A stretch of DNA of 64,000 nt from Bog-756 sp963696495 (GTDB lineage: Bacteria; Actinomycetota; Acidimicrobiia; Acidimicrobiales; RAAP-2), in assembly GCA_963696495.1 (NCBI GenBank), contig CAVOKJ010000002.1:1178001-1242000 (forward strand), in the 5' to 3' direction. The notes under the pieces are model-generated. The model searched no databases. It saw only the letters and a program-made list of their open reading frames with translations, and was not told the DNA's origin. Made by a program: the position numbers and the translations under genes. Shown here piece by piece: positions 53,749 through 62,905 of this stretch (the first letter of the stretch is position 1; every line of letters starts with the position of its first letter).

Positions 53749-53754
53749 ACTCTA
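53749..53754 (-). promoter_or_regulatory. Leaderless -10 element (TAGAGT) of the DoxX-like gene
   Basis: TAGAGT with 6 nt to the GTG at 53742 on the minus strand. Confidence 0.55.
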
Positions 53755-53833
53755 GGGGCGGCCCGAGGGAGCCGCCCGGGTGGCCGACCGGCGCAGTGTT
53801 GCGCCACCCGACCCGTTTGGGCAGGCTGTGCCG

Positions 53834-54670
53834 ATGCAATCCATCCTGGTCACCGGAGCATCGACGGGCATCGGACGGGCCTGTGCCGTGCGCCTCGCCG
53901 CTGCCGGACACCGCGTCTTCGCCGGCGTACGGACCGACGCCGATGCGGAACGACTGGCCGAACACGGCGCCGGTTCCCTCCATCCCGTGCTGCTCGATGT
54001 GACCGACCAGGCCCAGATCGATGCCGTGGCCGACCGCATCTCCCGGGACGGCGGCGGCCTCTACGGCGTGGTCAACAACGCCGGGGTGGCCCACGGGGGG
54101 CCCATCGAGTACCTGCCCGTCGACGTCTGGCGCGACCAGTTCGAGGTCAACGTGTTCGGTCAGGTGGCGGTGACCAGGGCGATGCTCCCCCTGGTGCGCG
54201 AGTCCCGCGGCCGGATCGTGTTCATCGGCTCGATCGGCGGCAAGCTGGCCACCATGATGATGGGGCCGTACAACGCGTCGAAGTTCGCCATCGAGGCCAT
54301 CGGCGAGTCACTCCGCCAGGAGCTGAGGCCCTGGGGGATCGGCGTCTCGGTGATCGAGCCGGGCGCGGTCAAAACGGAGATCTGGGAGAAGGGGCGGGAG
54401 ACGGCGGACAGGCTCGAACGCGAGCTCCCCGCCGAGGCCGTGGACCGCTACTCCCCCCACATCGCGGCGATCCGCAAGGGGATCGAGATGCAGGACAAGT
54501 CGGGCGTGGGGGCCGACAAGGTCGCCGAAGCCGTCGACCACGCGCTGTTCGCACCCCGTCCGAGGACGCGCTACCTCGTGGGCACGCCCGCCCGGGTCCA
54601 GAGCGCCATGGTGCGCGTGCTGCCCGACCGGTCGCGGGAGGCGATCCTCAGGCGCATCGCCGGGCCGTAG
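53834..54670 (+). CDS. Short-chain dehydrogenase/reductase, retinol/ketoreductase-like
   Basis: 278 residues from ATG at 53834 (an in-frame GTG lies two codons upstream). ILVTGASTGIGRACAVRL, VNNAGVAHGG, FIGSIGGKLATMMMG and YNASKFAIEA form a complete classical SDR set; IEPGAVKTEIWEKG is the substrate-side loop. It reduces a ketone or oxidises an alcohol with NADP(H); substrate not assigned. Ends 3 bp from the convergent next gene. Confidence 0.92.
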   Translation: MQSILVTGASTGIGRACAVRLAAAGHRVFAGVRTDADAERLAEHGAGSLHPVLLDVTDQAQIDAVADRISRDGGGLYGVVNNAGVAHGGPIEYLPVDVWRDQFEVNVFGQVAVTRAMLPLVRESRGRIVFIGSIGGKLATMMMGPYNASKFAIEAIGESLRQELRPWGIGVSVIEPGAVKTEIWEKGRETADRLERELPAEAVDRYSPHIAAIRKGIEMQDKSGVGADKVAEAVDHALFAPRPRTRYLVGTPARVQSAMVRVLPDRSREAILRRIAGP

Positions 54671-54673
54671 GCG

Positions 54674-55075
54674 TCACGAGCGGTCGCGCCAGGACCCCGC
54701 CGGTGGGCCCTGGACGGTCCACCCGCGGCGTCGGAGCTCCGCGGCCATCTGGTCGGACGACAGGGACCGGGCCGTCCCGCCCGATCGTCGGTACGTCGGT
54801 CCCGGTCCGGAGTCCCCGGTCGAGCGGCCCGCCGGCTCCGCCACCTCGTCGGGTGCGGCCGGTGTGTCCGTCGGATCGGACGCCTCCGACCGCAGGCGGG
54901 CGATGAAGGACTCCGCCTCCTCGCGGGTGAACTTGCCGGTCGACTGGCGCTGGGTGAACCCCATCGGGCCCCGGGCGTCGCGGAAGTCGCGGTGGCCGGC
55001 GTCGTGGAGGAGGGCGGTGAGCTCCTCCAGCTGGCGGAACGAGGCCGGGGGTCCGGAGGGCTGGCCGAAGGACAC
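54674..55075 (-). CDS. Hypothetical protein, low-complexity middle
   Basis: 133 residues if the GTG at 55075 is used (a TTG at 55093 would add six). SFRQLEELTALLHDAGHRDF and TQRQSTGKFTREEAESFIAR form an N-terminal helical part, TREEAESFIARL resembling a SAP-like or helicase C-terminal motif. A Gly/Pro/Ser linker leads to a short tail (SSDQMAAELRRRGWTVQGP). No family named with confidence. Confidence 0.65.
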   Translation of the reverse strand: MSFGQPSGPPASFRQLEELTALLHDAGHRDFRDARGPMGFTQRQSTGKFTREEAESFIARLRSEASDPTDTPAAPDEVAEPAGRSTGDSGPGPTYRRSGGTARSLSSDQMAAELRRRGWTVQGPPAGSWRDRS

Positions 55076-55167
55076 AGGTGGAGTCTGGCCCAATCGGCGT
55101 TGCAGGACCTACTCGGTCGCACCAGACTGTCACCCGTGCGCCGGGGGCGCCAGGGGAGGACGTCGCC

Positions 55168-56016
55168 ATGCCAGGGCTCACCGCCTTCGAGTTGGAGCAG
55201 GTCGACCAGGCCAACACCAGCGGGCGCAAGCCCGTCGTGTTCGTCCACGGCCTGTGGCTGCTGCCCGGGAGCTGGGACCGCTGGCGGACCCGCTTCGAAG
55301 AGGTGGGCTACACGACGATCGCCCCCGGCTGGCCGGACGACCCCAACAGCGTCGACGACGCCAACCGGCACCCCGAGGTGTTGGCCCACAAGTCGATCGG
55401 GCAGATCGCCGACCACTTCGACGAGGTGGTCGGCCGGTTGAAGCGCAAGCCGGCCATCGTCGGGCACTCCTTCGGGGGACTGCTGACGCAGATCCTGGCG
55501 GGCAGGGGCCTGTCGGCCGCCTCCGTGGCCATCGACCCGGCACCGTTCCGCGGGGTGCTGCCCCTGCCCGTCTCGGCGCTGAAGTCGGCGGCGCCGGTCA
55601 TCGGCAACCCGGCCAACCACGGGCGGGCCGTTCCCCTCACCTACGAGCAGTTCCGCTACGCCTTCGCCAACGCCGTGGCCGAGGACGAGGCCAAGGAGCT
55701 CTTCGCCACCTTCGCCGTGCCCGGATCGGGGGTCCCGCTGTTCCAGGCGGCCACCGCCAACCTGAACCCCTGGACCGAGGCCAAGGTCAGGACCAAGACG
55801 GCCGACCGGGGCCCGCTCCTGTTCATCGAGGGGGCCAACGACCACACCGTCCCGTGGTCAGTGGCCAAGGCGGCCTACAAGAAGCAGCGTCGGAACCCCG
55901 GCGTGACCGAGATCGTGAAGGTGCCCGACCGGGGCCACTCCCTCACCATCGACCACGGGTGGAGGCAGGTGGCCGACATCGCACTGGCCTTCGTGCAGCG
56001 CTACGCCCTGCACTGA
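55168..56016 (+). CDS. Alpha/beta hydrolase
   Basis: 282 residues from ATG at 55168 after GGGGAGGA. VVFVHGLWLLPGSWDRW gives the oxyanion loop, GHSFGGLLTQ the nucleophile elbow (Ser), EGANDHTVP the Asp, and DRGHSLTIDHGWRQV the His. Cytosolic esterase, lipase or haloperoxidase-like enzyme; substrate unknown. Confidence 0.92.
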   Translation: MPGLTAFELEQVDQANTSGRKPVVFVHGLWLLPGSWDRWRTRFEEVGYTTIAPGWPDDPNSVDDANRHPEVLAHKSIGQIADHFDEVVGRLKRKPAIVGHSFGGLLTQILAGRGLSAASVAIDPAPFRGVLPLPVSALKSAAPVIGNPANHGRAVPLTYEQFRYAFANAVAEDEAKELFATFAVPGSGVPLFQAATANLNPWTEAKVRTKTADRGPLLFIEGANDHTVPWSVAKAAYKKQRRNPGVTEIVKVPDRGHSLTIDHGWRQVADIALAFVQRYALH

Positions 56017-56024
56017 CCGGCCGG

Positions 56025-56405
56025 TCAGCCCGGCTGCGCCGACCGGCGCCTTCTGCTCGTGAGTACGAGCATCGGTCCACCGACAGCCAGCCCCACCGAC
56101 AGCACGAGGATGGCGAGTGAGGCGAGGACCGTCCCGTCCGCCGACGACTGGCACTCGCCGACGAAGGCCAGCCACTTGTCGTAGCTGGACGTGTCGCTCG
56201 CCGACGGCTCGATCCCCGCGCCGATCGACACCGGGTCGAGGACGGCCACGATGGGCGCCTCCGATGCCGTGCCCGGTCCGCAGGTCCCCCCGACGGCCGG
56301 CTTCGGGAGGGCGATCAGCAGCCCCGAGATGGCGAAGGCCACGCCGAACAGGCCGAGGGCGATGAAGGCGAGTCTGATCCCCAGATGAAACGACGACTGC
56401 GGCAT
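56025..56405 (-). CDS. Small two-helix membrane protein, unknown
   Basis: 126 residues; ATG after GGAGGGA. Membrane helices at about 9-32 (IRLAFIALGLFGVAFAISGL) and 93-115, with an external loop of about 60 residues holding two Cys (GGTCGPG and VGECQSS) that may form a disulfide. Short basic C-terminus. No family recognised. Confidence 0.78.
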   Translation of the reverse strand: MPQSSFHLGIRLAFIALGLFGVAFAISGLLIALPKPAVGGTCGPGTASEAPIVAVLDPVSIGAGIEPSASDTSSYDKWLAFVGECQSSADGTVLASLAILVLSVGLAVGGPMLVLTSRRRRSAQPG

Positions 56406-56429
56406 GTGCGATCCCTCCGAACGACCTGG

Positions 56430-56435
56430 ATGTTA
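56430..56435 (-). promoter_or_regulatory. -10 element (TAACAT) with leader and ribosome site
   Basis: TAACAT places the start of transcription about 18 nt before the ATG at 56405, leaving room for the GGAGGG ribosome site. A contrast to the leaderless genes around it. Confidence 0.5.
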
Positions 56436-56510
56436 GACGGCGGTCCAACGGCTGAGGCTTCACGCCCCCCCGCTCAGCCGGATCGGGCGGCGGGCGGCGT
56501 CCGGCCCGAA

Positions 56511-56516
56511 TAGTCT
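56511..56516 (+). promoter_or_regulatory. Leaderless -10 element (TAGTCT) of the HhH-GPD gene
   Basis: TAGTCT with 6 nt to the ATG at 56523. Confidence 0.55.
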
Positions 56517-56522
56517 GAGCCG

Positions 56523-57098
56523 ATGCTGTACCTCTCGGGTGAGCCCGACGCCGACGCCCTGCTGTCGAGGGACCCCCTCGCCCTCCTGATCGGCATGGTC
56601 CTCGACCAGCAGGTCCCCTTGGAGCGGGCCTTCCGGTCCCCGTTCGACCTGCAGGAGCGGTTGGGCTCCGAACTCGACGCCCGCGTGCTGGCGTCCATGG
56701 ACCCCGAGGCCCTGGCCGCGGTGTTCGGCGAGAGGCCGGCCCTCCACCGGTTCCCGAAGTCGATGGCCTCACGCGTGCAGGAGCTCTGTGCGGTGATCGT
56801 CGACGACTACGGCGGCGACCCGGCCGCCATCTGGACCTCGGCCGCCGACGGCAAGCAGCTGCTGGCCAACGTCAAGGCCCTCCCCGGGTTCGGCGAGCAG
56901 AAGGCACGGATCTTCGTCGCCCTGCTGGGCAAGCAGCTGGGGGTCCGCCCCAAGGGCTGGGAACAGGCGGCGGGGCCGTTCGGGGCCAAGGGGTCGTTCC
57001 GCTCGGTGGCCGACATCGACTCGCCCGAGGCGCTGGCCAAGGTCCGGCGCTACAAGCAGAAGATGAAGGCCGAGGCCAAGGCGGCCGCTGCCGGTTGA
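56523..57098 (+). CDS. HhH-GPD-family protein of the actinobacterial TIGR03252 type
   Basis: 191 residues. LLIGMVLDQQVPLERAF is the first HhH-GPD helix pair and ALPGFGEQKARIFVALLGKQ the helix-hairpin-helix that grips DNA. Base-excision glycosylases then carry a catalytic Asp (and Lys in bifunctional ones) in a GVDTHVxR-like stretch; here it reads GVRPKGWEQAAG, so the usual catalytic Asp is missing. This matches the uncharacterised short family of actinobacteria. Basic Lys/Ala-rich tail. Confidence 0.87.
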   Translation: MLYLSGEPDADALLSRDPLALLIGMVLDQQVPLERAFRSPFDLQERLGSELDARVLASMDPEALAAVFGERPALHRFPKSMASRVQELCAVIVDDYGGDPAAIWTSAADGKQLLANVKALPGFGEQKARIFVALLGKQLGVRPKGWEQAAGPFGAKGSFRSVADIDSPEALAKVRRYKQKMKAEAKAAAAG

Positions 57099-57188
57099 CC
57101 GGGAGCGGCCGGCCCGGGGTGCCGGGTGGCTCGGTGACCGGGGAGCCGGTGGCTGGGGATGGCGGGGGGCCGGTGGCGGGGCGGCGGC

Positions 57189-57854
57189 TCAGGTACTGGG
57201 GGTGCTGGTCGCCGGCAGCACGACGACCTTGGCGCCGGCGGGCAGGCTCACCGCCGGTGACGACCCGACGGCGGAGATGACCAGCTGCACCGACTCGTTC
57301 GCCACCGTCAGGTTGAACTGGGAGACGTAGGCTCCGTTGACCTTGTAGACGAACTTGCCGGTCTCCGGGGTTCCCGTGGACCCGGTCTGGGTGAGGGTGA
57401 AGGTGTAGGTGTTGCCCGACGACGTCACGCCCTTGGCCCTCTTGGCGTAGCGGAGGTAGGTCTGCGTCGGGTCGGCCAGGGCGGCGCTCTCGTAGGGCTG
57501 CCGGTAGAAGGTCAGGTTGGCGGTCGAGGTGCCGGGGGCGACGGGCTTGGTCAGGTACTCCATCGGGCCCTTGGCCGAGGGCAGGACGTAGACGTAGGTC
57601 CGCTTGTTGTCGCTCTGGACGTACCCACCGAGGCGGTTCGGCGCCTGCCAGACCAGGAAACCGGACTGATCGCCTTGCGTCGTCTTCTCGGTCAGGATCT
57701 GCGTGTAGTTGGGGGCGGACAGGGTGTTGGTGGCCGCCTCCTCCAGCGGGGCGTTCTTGGGGGCGAGGGCGATCCCGAGCACGGCGAAGCCCAGGCCCAC
57801 CACGGCCACCAAAGCCAGGAGCAGCCAGCTGATCAGTCGTCGCATTTCGCTCAT
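57189..57854 (-). CDS. Membrane-anchored exported protein, unknown
   Basis: 221 residues. An N-terminal membrane helix (LISWLLLALVAVVGLGFAVL, about 7-26) with a short basic start, then an external domain of beta-rich, Thr/Ser-rich sequence without Cys. No lipobox is present. Family unknown. ATG is 7 nt from TAGCGT. Confidence 0.75.
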   Translation of the reverse strand: MSEMRRLISWLLLALVAVVGLGFAVLGIALAPKNAPLEEAATNTLSAPNYTQILTEKTTQGDQSGFLVWQAPNRLGGYVQSDNKRTYVYVLPSAKGPMEYLTKPVAPGTSTANLTFYRQPYESAALADPTQTYLRYAKRAKGVTSSGNTYTFTLTQTGSTGTPETGKFVYKVNGAYVSQFNLTVANESVQLVISAVGSSPAVSLPAGAKVVVLPATSTPST

Positions 57855-57861
57855 CGGTGAG

Positions 57862-57867
57862 ACGCTA
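57862..57867 (-). promoter_or_regulatory. Leaderless -10 element (TAGCGT) of the exported-protein gene
   Basis: TAGCGT with 7 nt to the ATG at 57854 on the minus strand. Confidence 0.55.
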
Positions 57868-57914
57868 GGCGAGATCGGGGCGGTCGGGGCACACCAAGCC
57901 CCTCGGTCCCCGGG

Positions 57915-59030
57915 TCAGATGCCGATGCGCTGGGCCAGGAGCTCTCGGTGGTAGGAGGGGTCCCCGAGCATCAGCTCCGAGGACTTCGCCCGCTTGAAGT
58001 ACAGGTGGGCCGGATGCTCCCAGGTGAAGCCGATGCCGCCGTGGATCTGGATCGTCTCGGCGGCGGCGTGGAAGAACGCCTCGGAGCAGTAGGACTTGGC
58101 CAGGCTCGCCACCACCGGCAGCTCGTCGGAGTCCTCGGCGGCCGCCCAGCCCGCGTAGTAGGCGGCGGACTTGGCCGACTCCACCTCCAAGAGCATGTCG
58201 GCGCACTTGTGCTTGATGGCCTGGAAGCTCCCGATCGGCCGCCCGAACTGGATCCGGGTCTTGGCGTACTCCACCGAGCTGTCGAGGCACCGCTGGGCCC
58301 CACCCACCTGCTCGGCGGCCAGGGCCACCGCGGCCAGGTCCAACGTCTTGGACAGTCCCGGCTCGGCACCACCGTCGGTCCCGATCAGCCAGGCCGGCGT
58401 GTCGACGAACTCCAGCCTGGACTGCTTGCGGGTCTGGTCCATGGTGGCCAGCGGGGTGCGGGTCAGGCCCTCGGCGTCGCCCTTCACCCCGAACAGCGAC
58501 AGGCCGGCGGGCGTGCGGCCGACGACCAGGATCAGCCCGGCCGTGTTGCCGTCGATCACGAACGACTTGTGCCCGTTGAGCGACCAGCCGTCGCCGGCGG
58601 GGGTGGCGGCCAGCGTCACGCCGGCAGCGTCCCAACGCCCCGAGTCCTCGGTGAAGGCCAGCGTGCCGATGGTCTCGCCGGCGGCTATTCCGGGGAGCAG
58701 GTACTCCTGCGCGCTCTGATCGCCCGAGGTGAGAATGGCGTTGGTGGCCAGGGCGACGGTCGAGAAGAACGGCGCGCACAGCAGCGCGGCCCCCATCTCC
58801 TCCAGCACCACGATGAGCTCCACGTAGGAGAACCCCGATCCACCGAACTGCTCCGGGATGGTCAGCGACTGCAGGCCCAGCTGGTCGGCCATCTGGCTCC
58901 AGACGGCCGGGTCGTAGCCCTCCGTCGTCTCCATCAGGCGGCGCACCTCGGTCTCGGGAGACTTGTCCTCGAGGAAGCGCTTGACCGATCTCCGGAGCTC
59001 GTCCTGCTCCTCGCTGAAGGCGAAGTTCAT
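57915..59030 (-). CDS. Acyl-CoA dehydrogenase
   Basis: 371 residues from the ATG at 59030 after GGAGAACACG. FAFSEEQDELRRSVKRFLE opens the N-terminal helical domain, AFTEDSGRWDAAGVTL marks the central beta domain (FAD), and QIHGGIGFTWEHPAHLYFKR is the C-terminal helical domain. The family's active-site Glu cannot be assigned by eye. First step of beta-oxidation or a related oxidation of a CoA ester. Divergent from the MBL hydrolase gene. Confidence 0.92.
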   Translation of the reverse strand: MNFAFSEEQDELRRSVKRFLEDKSPETEVRRLMETTEGYDPAVWSQMADQLGLQSLTIPEQFGGSGFSYVELIVVLEEMGAALLCAPFFSTVALATNAILTSGDQSAQEYLLPGIAAGETIGTLAFTEDSGRWDAAGVTLAATPAGDGWSLNGHKSFVIDGNTAGLILVVGRTPAGLSLFGVKGDAEGLTRTPLATMDQTRKQSRLEFVDTPAWLIGTDGGAEPGLSKTLDLAAVALAAEQVGGAQRCLDSSVEYAKTRIQFGRPIGSFQAIKHKCADMLLEVESAKSAAYYAGWAAAEDSDELPVVASLAKSYCSEAFFHAAAETIQIHGGIGFTWEHPAHLYFKRAKSSELMLGDPSYHRELLAQRIGI

Positions 59031-59047
59031 CGTGTTCTCCATCTCTG

Positions 59048-59069
59048 GACGTCCCCGAGCAGGGACGTC
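59048..59069. promoter_or_regulatory. Perfect 8-bp inverted repeat between acyl-CoA dehydrogenase and MBL genes
   Basis: GACGTCCC (59048-59055) and GGGACGTC (59062-59069) flank a 6-bp spacer. It lies about 18-40 nt upstream of the dehydrogenase start, in the 127-bp divergent gap. Candidate operator for a TetR/FadR-type regulator, or a leader hairpin. Confidence 0.5.
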
Positions 59070-59128
59070 ATGCCCCGTTTGTCTACCAGAACGGGGCACG
59101 TGGTGACCAACAGGTGCGAACGGCCAGC

Positions 59129-59134
59129 TACGCT
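59129..59134 (+). promoter_or_regulatory. -10 element (TACGCT) of the MBL hydrolase gene
   Basis: TACGCT would start transcription about 17 nt before the ATG at 59158, leaving GGAGGAGG as a proper ribosome site. Confidence 0.45.
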
Positions 59135-59157
59135 CCCCGGCGGAGGAGGTCCGAGCC

Positions 59158-59775
59158 ATGGTTGCCACCGTCATCGACTACCAGGACGCCGCCGTCGAGG
59201 TGCACCGCCTGGTCGTGGGCCCCGTCGACAACAACGTCTACATCCTGCGGTGCCGCACGACGGGCGAGTCCCTCCTGATCGACGCGGCGAACGAGCACGA
59301 CAAGCTCCTCGAGCTGTGCAAGGCCCTCGACGTCCGACAGGTGGTGGAGACCCACGGGCACTGGGACCACATCCAGGCGGTGGAGGCGGTACGCGATGCG
59401 GGGATCGACGTGGCCGTGACCCAGGCCGACGCGGGGATGCTCCCGTCCTACGACCAGATCCTCGAGGACCGGTCCACGCTCGAGGTGGGGCGGCTGCGCA
59501 TCGCCACCATCGCCACGCCGGGGCACACCCCGGGATCGATGTGCTTCACCGTCGAGGGGACCCCCCTCCTGTTCACCGGGGACACGCTCTTCCCGGGCGG
59601 ACCAGGGAACACCTCGTTCGAGCACTCCGACTTCCCCACCATCATCAGCTCGATCGAGGGCCGCCTGTTCGGGTCCTTCGGGCCGGACACCATCGTGCTC
59701 CCGGGCCACGGGGCCGGCACCACCATCGGGGCGGAATCGCCCCATCTGCAGGAGTGGGTCGACCGCGGCTGGTGA
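59158..59775 (+). CDS. Metallo-beta-lactamase-fold hydrolase, glyoxalase II-like
   Basis: 205 residues, ATG after GGAGGAGG. THGHWDHIQAVEAVRDAG is the HxHxDH metal motif; ATPGHTPGSMCF carries the next His and GDTLFPGGPG the bridging Asp, and VLPGHGAGTTIG the last His. Hydrolyses a thioester or similar bond. Shares a divergent gap with acyl-CoA dehydrogenase, so an acyl-thioester role is possible. Confidence 0.93.
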   Translation: MVATVIDYQDAAVEVHRLVVGPVDNNVYILRCRTTGESLLIDAANEHDKLLELCKALDVRQVVETHGHWDHIQAVEAVRDAGIDVAVTQADAGMLPSYDQILEDRSTLEVGRLRIATIATPGHTPGSMCFTVEGTPLLFTGDTLFPGGPGNTSFEHSDFPTIISSIEGRLFGSFGPDTIVLPGHGAGTTIGAESPHLQEWVDRGW

Positions 59776-59823
59776 ACCGGGTGGCCGCCCGGCGTGCCCG
59801 GCACCGGGTCGCGGCCGAGGCGG

Positions 59824-62010
59824 TCAGACGGCGGTGGAGGGCCGGCGGGGCTCGCGCACCAGCTCGATGGACGGCGGCAGCCCGCTGACCGCCACCCCTC
59901 CGGGGACCTCGGAGCCGACCTCGATGGTCACCCGCGATCCGGCCAGGGGGATGCCGTCCACCTTCAGGTAGCCGATCCACTCGGGAAGGTTCGGACAGAG
60001 CCAGGTCTTCCCGTAGGGGACCCACGGGTCGAGCCGGAGGAGCGTGCGGAGGCACAGGAGCGGCGACGCCGCCGCCCAGGCCTGGGGTGAGCACGAGGTG
60101 GGATAGCCCACCGGGATGGACAGCTCGTCGCGGTCGAGCCCGCTGAACAGCTCGGGAAGCCGCCCGCCCTGGGCCCGGGCGGCGTCCATGAGGCCGAAGA
60201 TGAGCTGCTGGGCGGCGGCGTCGAATCCGTACCGGGCGAGGCCGGCGGCGACGATCGCCGTGTCGTGCGGCCACACCGAGCCGCAGTGGTAGCTGATCGG
60301 GTTGTAGCCGCCGCCGGTCTTGGACAGTGTGCGCACCCCCCACCCCGAGAACATGGCCGGCGACATCAGTGCCTCGGCCACCCGACGGGCCTTGTCCTCG
60401 TCGACGATGCCGGTCCACAGACAGTGGCCGATGTTGGAGGTGAGGGAGTCGATGGGGCGCTTGTCGGCATCGAGGCCGACGGCGAACCAGCCCTTGTCCT
60501 CCAACCAGAAGTCCCGGTTGAACGCCGCCTTCAGCTGGGTGGCCTTGGCCCGGAAGCGATCGTAGGTGACGGTGTCCCCCACCTCGAAGGCGAAGTGGGC
60601 GGTGGCCAGGTAGGCGCCGTAGGTGTAGGCCTGGACCTCGCACAGGGCGATCGGGGCCTCGGCCACCGTCCCGTCGGCGTACCTGATGCCGTCCCAGCTG
60701 TCCTTCCAGCCCTGATTGGCCAGGCCCCGCTCGGACGACCGCTTGTACTCGACGTAGCCGTCGCCGTCGGAATCGCCGAACTGCTCGATCCACTCGATGG
60801 CCCGTGCCGCGTTGGGCAGCAGCTCGTCCACCATCTCCCGCGCCACGCCCCACCGCCGCATCTCGCCCAGGAGCATCACGAACAGCGGGGTGGCGTCGGC
60901 CGTTCCGTAGTAGATGCTGCCCCCGCCGAGGGACAGTGACGCCGCACCGCCGAAGCGCATCTCGTGGAGGATCCGACCAGGCTCCTCCTCGTGACGGGGG
61001 TCGACGTCCTTGCCCTGGAACCGCGCCAGGGTCTGGAGGACGCCGCGCGCCAGGTCGGGATCGACGAGCAGGGCCATCCACGCGGTGAGGAGGGAGTCAC
61101 GACCGAACACGGTCATGAACCACGGTGCGCCGGCCGCCACCACCACCCTCTCGGGATAGTCGGGGTCGAAGATGCGCAGGGCTCCGAGGTCCTCGTTGCT
61201 CCGGTCGATCACCTCCTTCAGCCCCGGGTGGTCGGTCTCGACCTGGGGAACCAGGCGTCTCCACTGGGCCAGCCGCTCGCTCGGCGTGGCCAGGTCCACC
61301 GGCACTCCGCACCGGTACCGGGGGTCGAAGGAGACCCCGTCGATGACCGGGGCGAACTCGACACAGGTCGACCATTCGCTCCTCGGCGGGACCTCCACCT
61401 CGAAGGTGGCCATGCCGGCATCGACCTCGGTGGGTTGGTTGAACCGGATCTCCATCCCCCGGACGACGCTCCCCCGTCGGTGGGTGTAGGTCACCGTGGT
61501 CGGTCCCCCCGGGGCACCGGTCCCATCGCCCGGCCCCAGCAGCGCGGTCACCGGGTCGACCGCCGGGTCGGGACCGAGCCGGCCCTCCTTGACGGCGAAG
61601 AGGTCGGCGAAGTCGCACCCCACGAGCAGTTGGACCGTGCAGGTCGCCGGCTCGTCGGCGAAGTTGCGGATGGCCAGGTCCTCGCGCATCCCCTGGCCGA
61701 CGTACCGGGAGCGGAAGACCATCAGGGTCGAGTCGGCCCGTCCGGGCGGCGGCTGGCACCGGGAGACGAAGGTGGACGAGAACGGGTTGTCGGTGACCGC
61801 GGCCAGTGGCTCGGTCCGAACCCCGTCCACCAGGACCTCGAACCGGGAGAGGATGCGGGTGTCCCGGAAGAACAGGCCCTGGGCCGCTCCGTCGCTGATG
61901 TCGCCGGCCCCGCCGCTGATGGCGAAGGTCGACTCGTCGACCAGCGTGACCACGCCGGCGTTGGAGTCCAACTGGGCCACCGGCCCATCGAAGTTCCATG
62001 GGTCGGCCAT
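59824..62010 (-). CDS. Glycogen-debranching/amylo-alpha-1,6-glucosidase-like protein
   Basis: 728 residues. An N-terminal beta-rich domain (about 15-260; AISGGAGDISDGAAQGLFFRDTR) of the glycogen-debranching N-terminal family is followed by an (alpha/alpha)6 barrel. WFMTVFGRDSLLTAWMALL, GDSDGDGYVEYKRSSERGL and CGSVWPHDTAIVAAGLARYG are GH63/GH133-type landmarks, including candidate acid/base Asp residues. Likely acts on alpha-glucans such as glycogen or trehalose-related oligosaccharides; exact substrate open. ATG is 6 nt from TACGGT. Confidence 0.91.
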   Translation of the reverse strand: MADPWNFDGPVAQLDSNAGVVTLVDESTFAISGGAGDISDGAAQGLFFRDTRILSRFEVLVDGVRTEPLAAVTDNPFSSTFVSRCQPPPGRADSTLMVFRSRYVGQGMREDLAIRNFADEPATCTVQLLVGCDFADLFAVKEGRLGPDPAVDPVTALLGPGDGTGAPGGPTTVTYTHRRGSVVRGMEIRFNQPTEVDAGMATFEVEVPPRSEWSTCVEFAPVIDGVSFDPRYRCGVPVDLATPSERLAQWRRLVPQVETDHPGLKEVIDRSNEDLGALRIFDPDYPERVVVAAGAPWFMTVFGRDSLLTAWMALLVDPDLARGVLQTLARFQGKDVDPRHEEEPGRILHEMRFGGAASLSLGGGSIYYGTADATPLFVMLLGEMRRWGVAREMVDELLPNAARAIEWIEQFGDSDGDGYVEYKRSSERGLANQGWKDSWDGIRYADGTVAEAPIALCEVQAYTYGAYLATAHFAFEVGDTVTYDRFRAKATQLKAAFNRDFWLEDKGWFAVGLDADKRPIDSLTSNIGHCLWTGIVDEDKARRVAEALMSPAMFSGWGVRTLSKTGGGYNPISYHCGSVWPHDTAIVAAGLARYGFDAAAQQLIFGLMDAARAQGGRLPELFSGLDRDELSIPVGYPTSCSPQAWAAASPLLCLRTLLRLDPWVPYGKTWLCPNLPEWIGYLKVDGIPLAGSRVTIEVGSEVPGGVAVSGLPPSIELVREPRRPSTAV

Positions 62011-62016
62011 GCGGTT

Positions 62017-62022
62017 ACCGTA
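62017..62022 (-). promoter_or_regulatory. Leaderless -10 element (TACGGT) of the debranching-like gene
   Basis: TACGGT with 6 nt to the ATG at 62010 on the minus strand. Confidence 0.55.
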
Positions 62023-62079
62023 TCGGCAGCAGTGCCGACCTGCGTAATCAGAGGGCCCGGTGCCCCGGTGCCCTGATTG

Positions 62080-62097
62080 CCCCTATTCCTGTAGGGG
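62080..62097. promoter_or_regulatory. Inverted repeat over the sufC -35 position
   Basis: CCCCTA (62080-62085) and TAGGGG (62092-62097) flank TTCCTG, a perfect 6-bp dyad. With the transcript start at 62129 it covers about -49 to -32, where an iron-sulfur-sensing repressor could block RNA polymerase. Which protein binds is unknown. Confidence 0.5.
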
Positions 62098-62115
62098 AAA
62101 ATACGGATTCCAGGC

Positions 62116-62121
62116 TAAGAT
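62116..62121 (+). promoter_or_regulatory. Leaderless -10 element (TAAGAT) of sufCS
   Basis: TAAGAT followed by 7 nt and the GTG at 62129, which fixes this start rather than an upstream in-frame codon at 62060. Confidence 0.6.
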
Positions 62122-62128
62122 CGGGGAC

Positions 62129-62892
<764 letters not shown>

Positions 62893-62905
<13 letters not shown>

